Below are positions 36,781 to 36,825 of a stretch of 36,825 nucleotides of DNA, one piece after another. This stretch comes from a virus: the IMG/VR virus record IMGVR_UViG_3300011114_000588, positions 1-36,825 of that record; one strand, written 5' to 3'. Both the position numbers and the translations under genes were made by a program. Each line of letters begins with the position of its first letter. Within the stretch, counting starts at the first letter, position 1. Under the pieces are notes generated by a model. It did no database searches, had not been told where the DNA came from, and saw only the letters and a program-made list of their open reading frames with translations.

Positions 36781-36825
36781 TGTCTTGGTTCCTTCGTTTG
36801 CGGGGTTTACGTTAGGGTCTACTGA
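36699..36825. repeat. Terminal copy of 127-bp exact overlap (circular closure)
   Basis: Second copy of the 127-base end overlap. Joining the ends gives a 36,698-bp circle in which the leftward operon starting at 393 runs without interruption into the genes at 36780 and below. Confidence 0.9.

Overview
The window is one complete circular phage genome opened at an arbitrary point. The first 127 bases (1-127) recur exactly as the last 127 (36699-36825). This is the signature of an assembler closing a circle, so the unique genome is 36,698 bp. The DNA is GC-rich. The host is most likely an alphaproteobacterium: the phage carries a homologue of GcrA, a cell-cycle regulator known from that class. 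There is a full head/packaging set (small and large terminase, portal, scaffold, major capsid protein) but no tape measure, tail tube or sheath. Together with connector, beta-rich tail and ejection-type proteins, this suggests a short-tailed (podovirus-like) virion.

Layout. (1) 394-1286 is an approximately 890 bp non-coding control region between divergent operons. It has a leftward promoter overlapping a palindromic operator, a cluster of iteron-like 9-mers (TCGGTCTTT), and a large hairpin; it is the best origin/control candidate. (2) 1287-26489 (+) is the late region: a PAPS-reductase-family gene broken by a G8 frameshift, terminases, portal, a tail-fibre cassette inserted between portal and scaffold, capsid, a three-domain glycosyltransferase/DUF115-like/methyltransferase protein, connector and tail proteins, internal virion proteins, a second fibre, and a lysis cassette (M15 endolysin, holin-like protein). 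(3) 31748-26464 (-) is the recombination operon: Sak4-like ATPase, DUF669 protein, Cas4/RecB-like exonuclease and resolvase-like nuclease, followed by miniproteins, a secreted Cys-rich protein and two paralogous Ala-rich repeat proteins. (4) 31749-31899 is a second divergent control region with an inverted repeat beside a Cro/YdaS-like HTH gene (31900), followed by a primase-helicase (32156). (5) From 393 leftward across the circular junction to 34047 (-) is an early-type operon of very small, ATGA/GTGA-coupled genes (zinc ribbons, a 32-aa membrane peptide, a PDDEXK-like protein) ending in the GcrA homologue.

How it may work together (inference): the leftward promoter at 425-452 drives host-takeover miniproteins and GcrA. 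The HTH protein controls the 31.8 kb switch between replication (primase-helicase) and recombination genes. The large rightward operon makes and releases the virion. No integrase, partition system or RNA polymerase was found. The most distinctive elements are the iteron/hairpin control region, the triple-domain sugar/methyl-transfer protein in the capsid operon, the duplicated Ala-rich repeat genes with a 12-bp minisatellite, and the coupled miniprotein operons.
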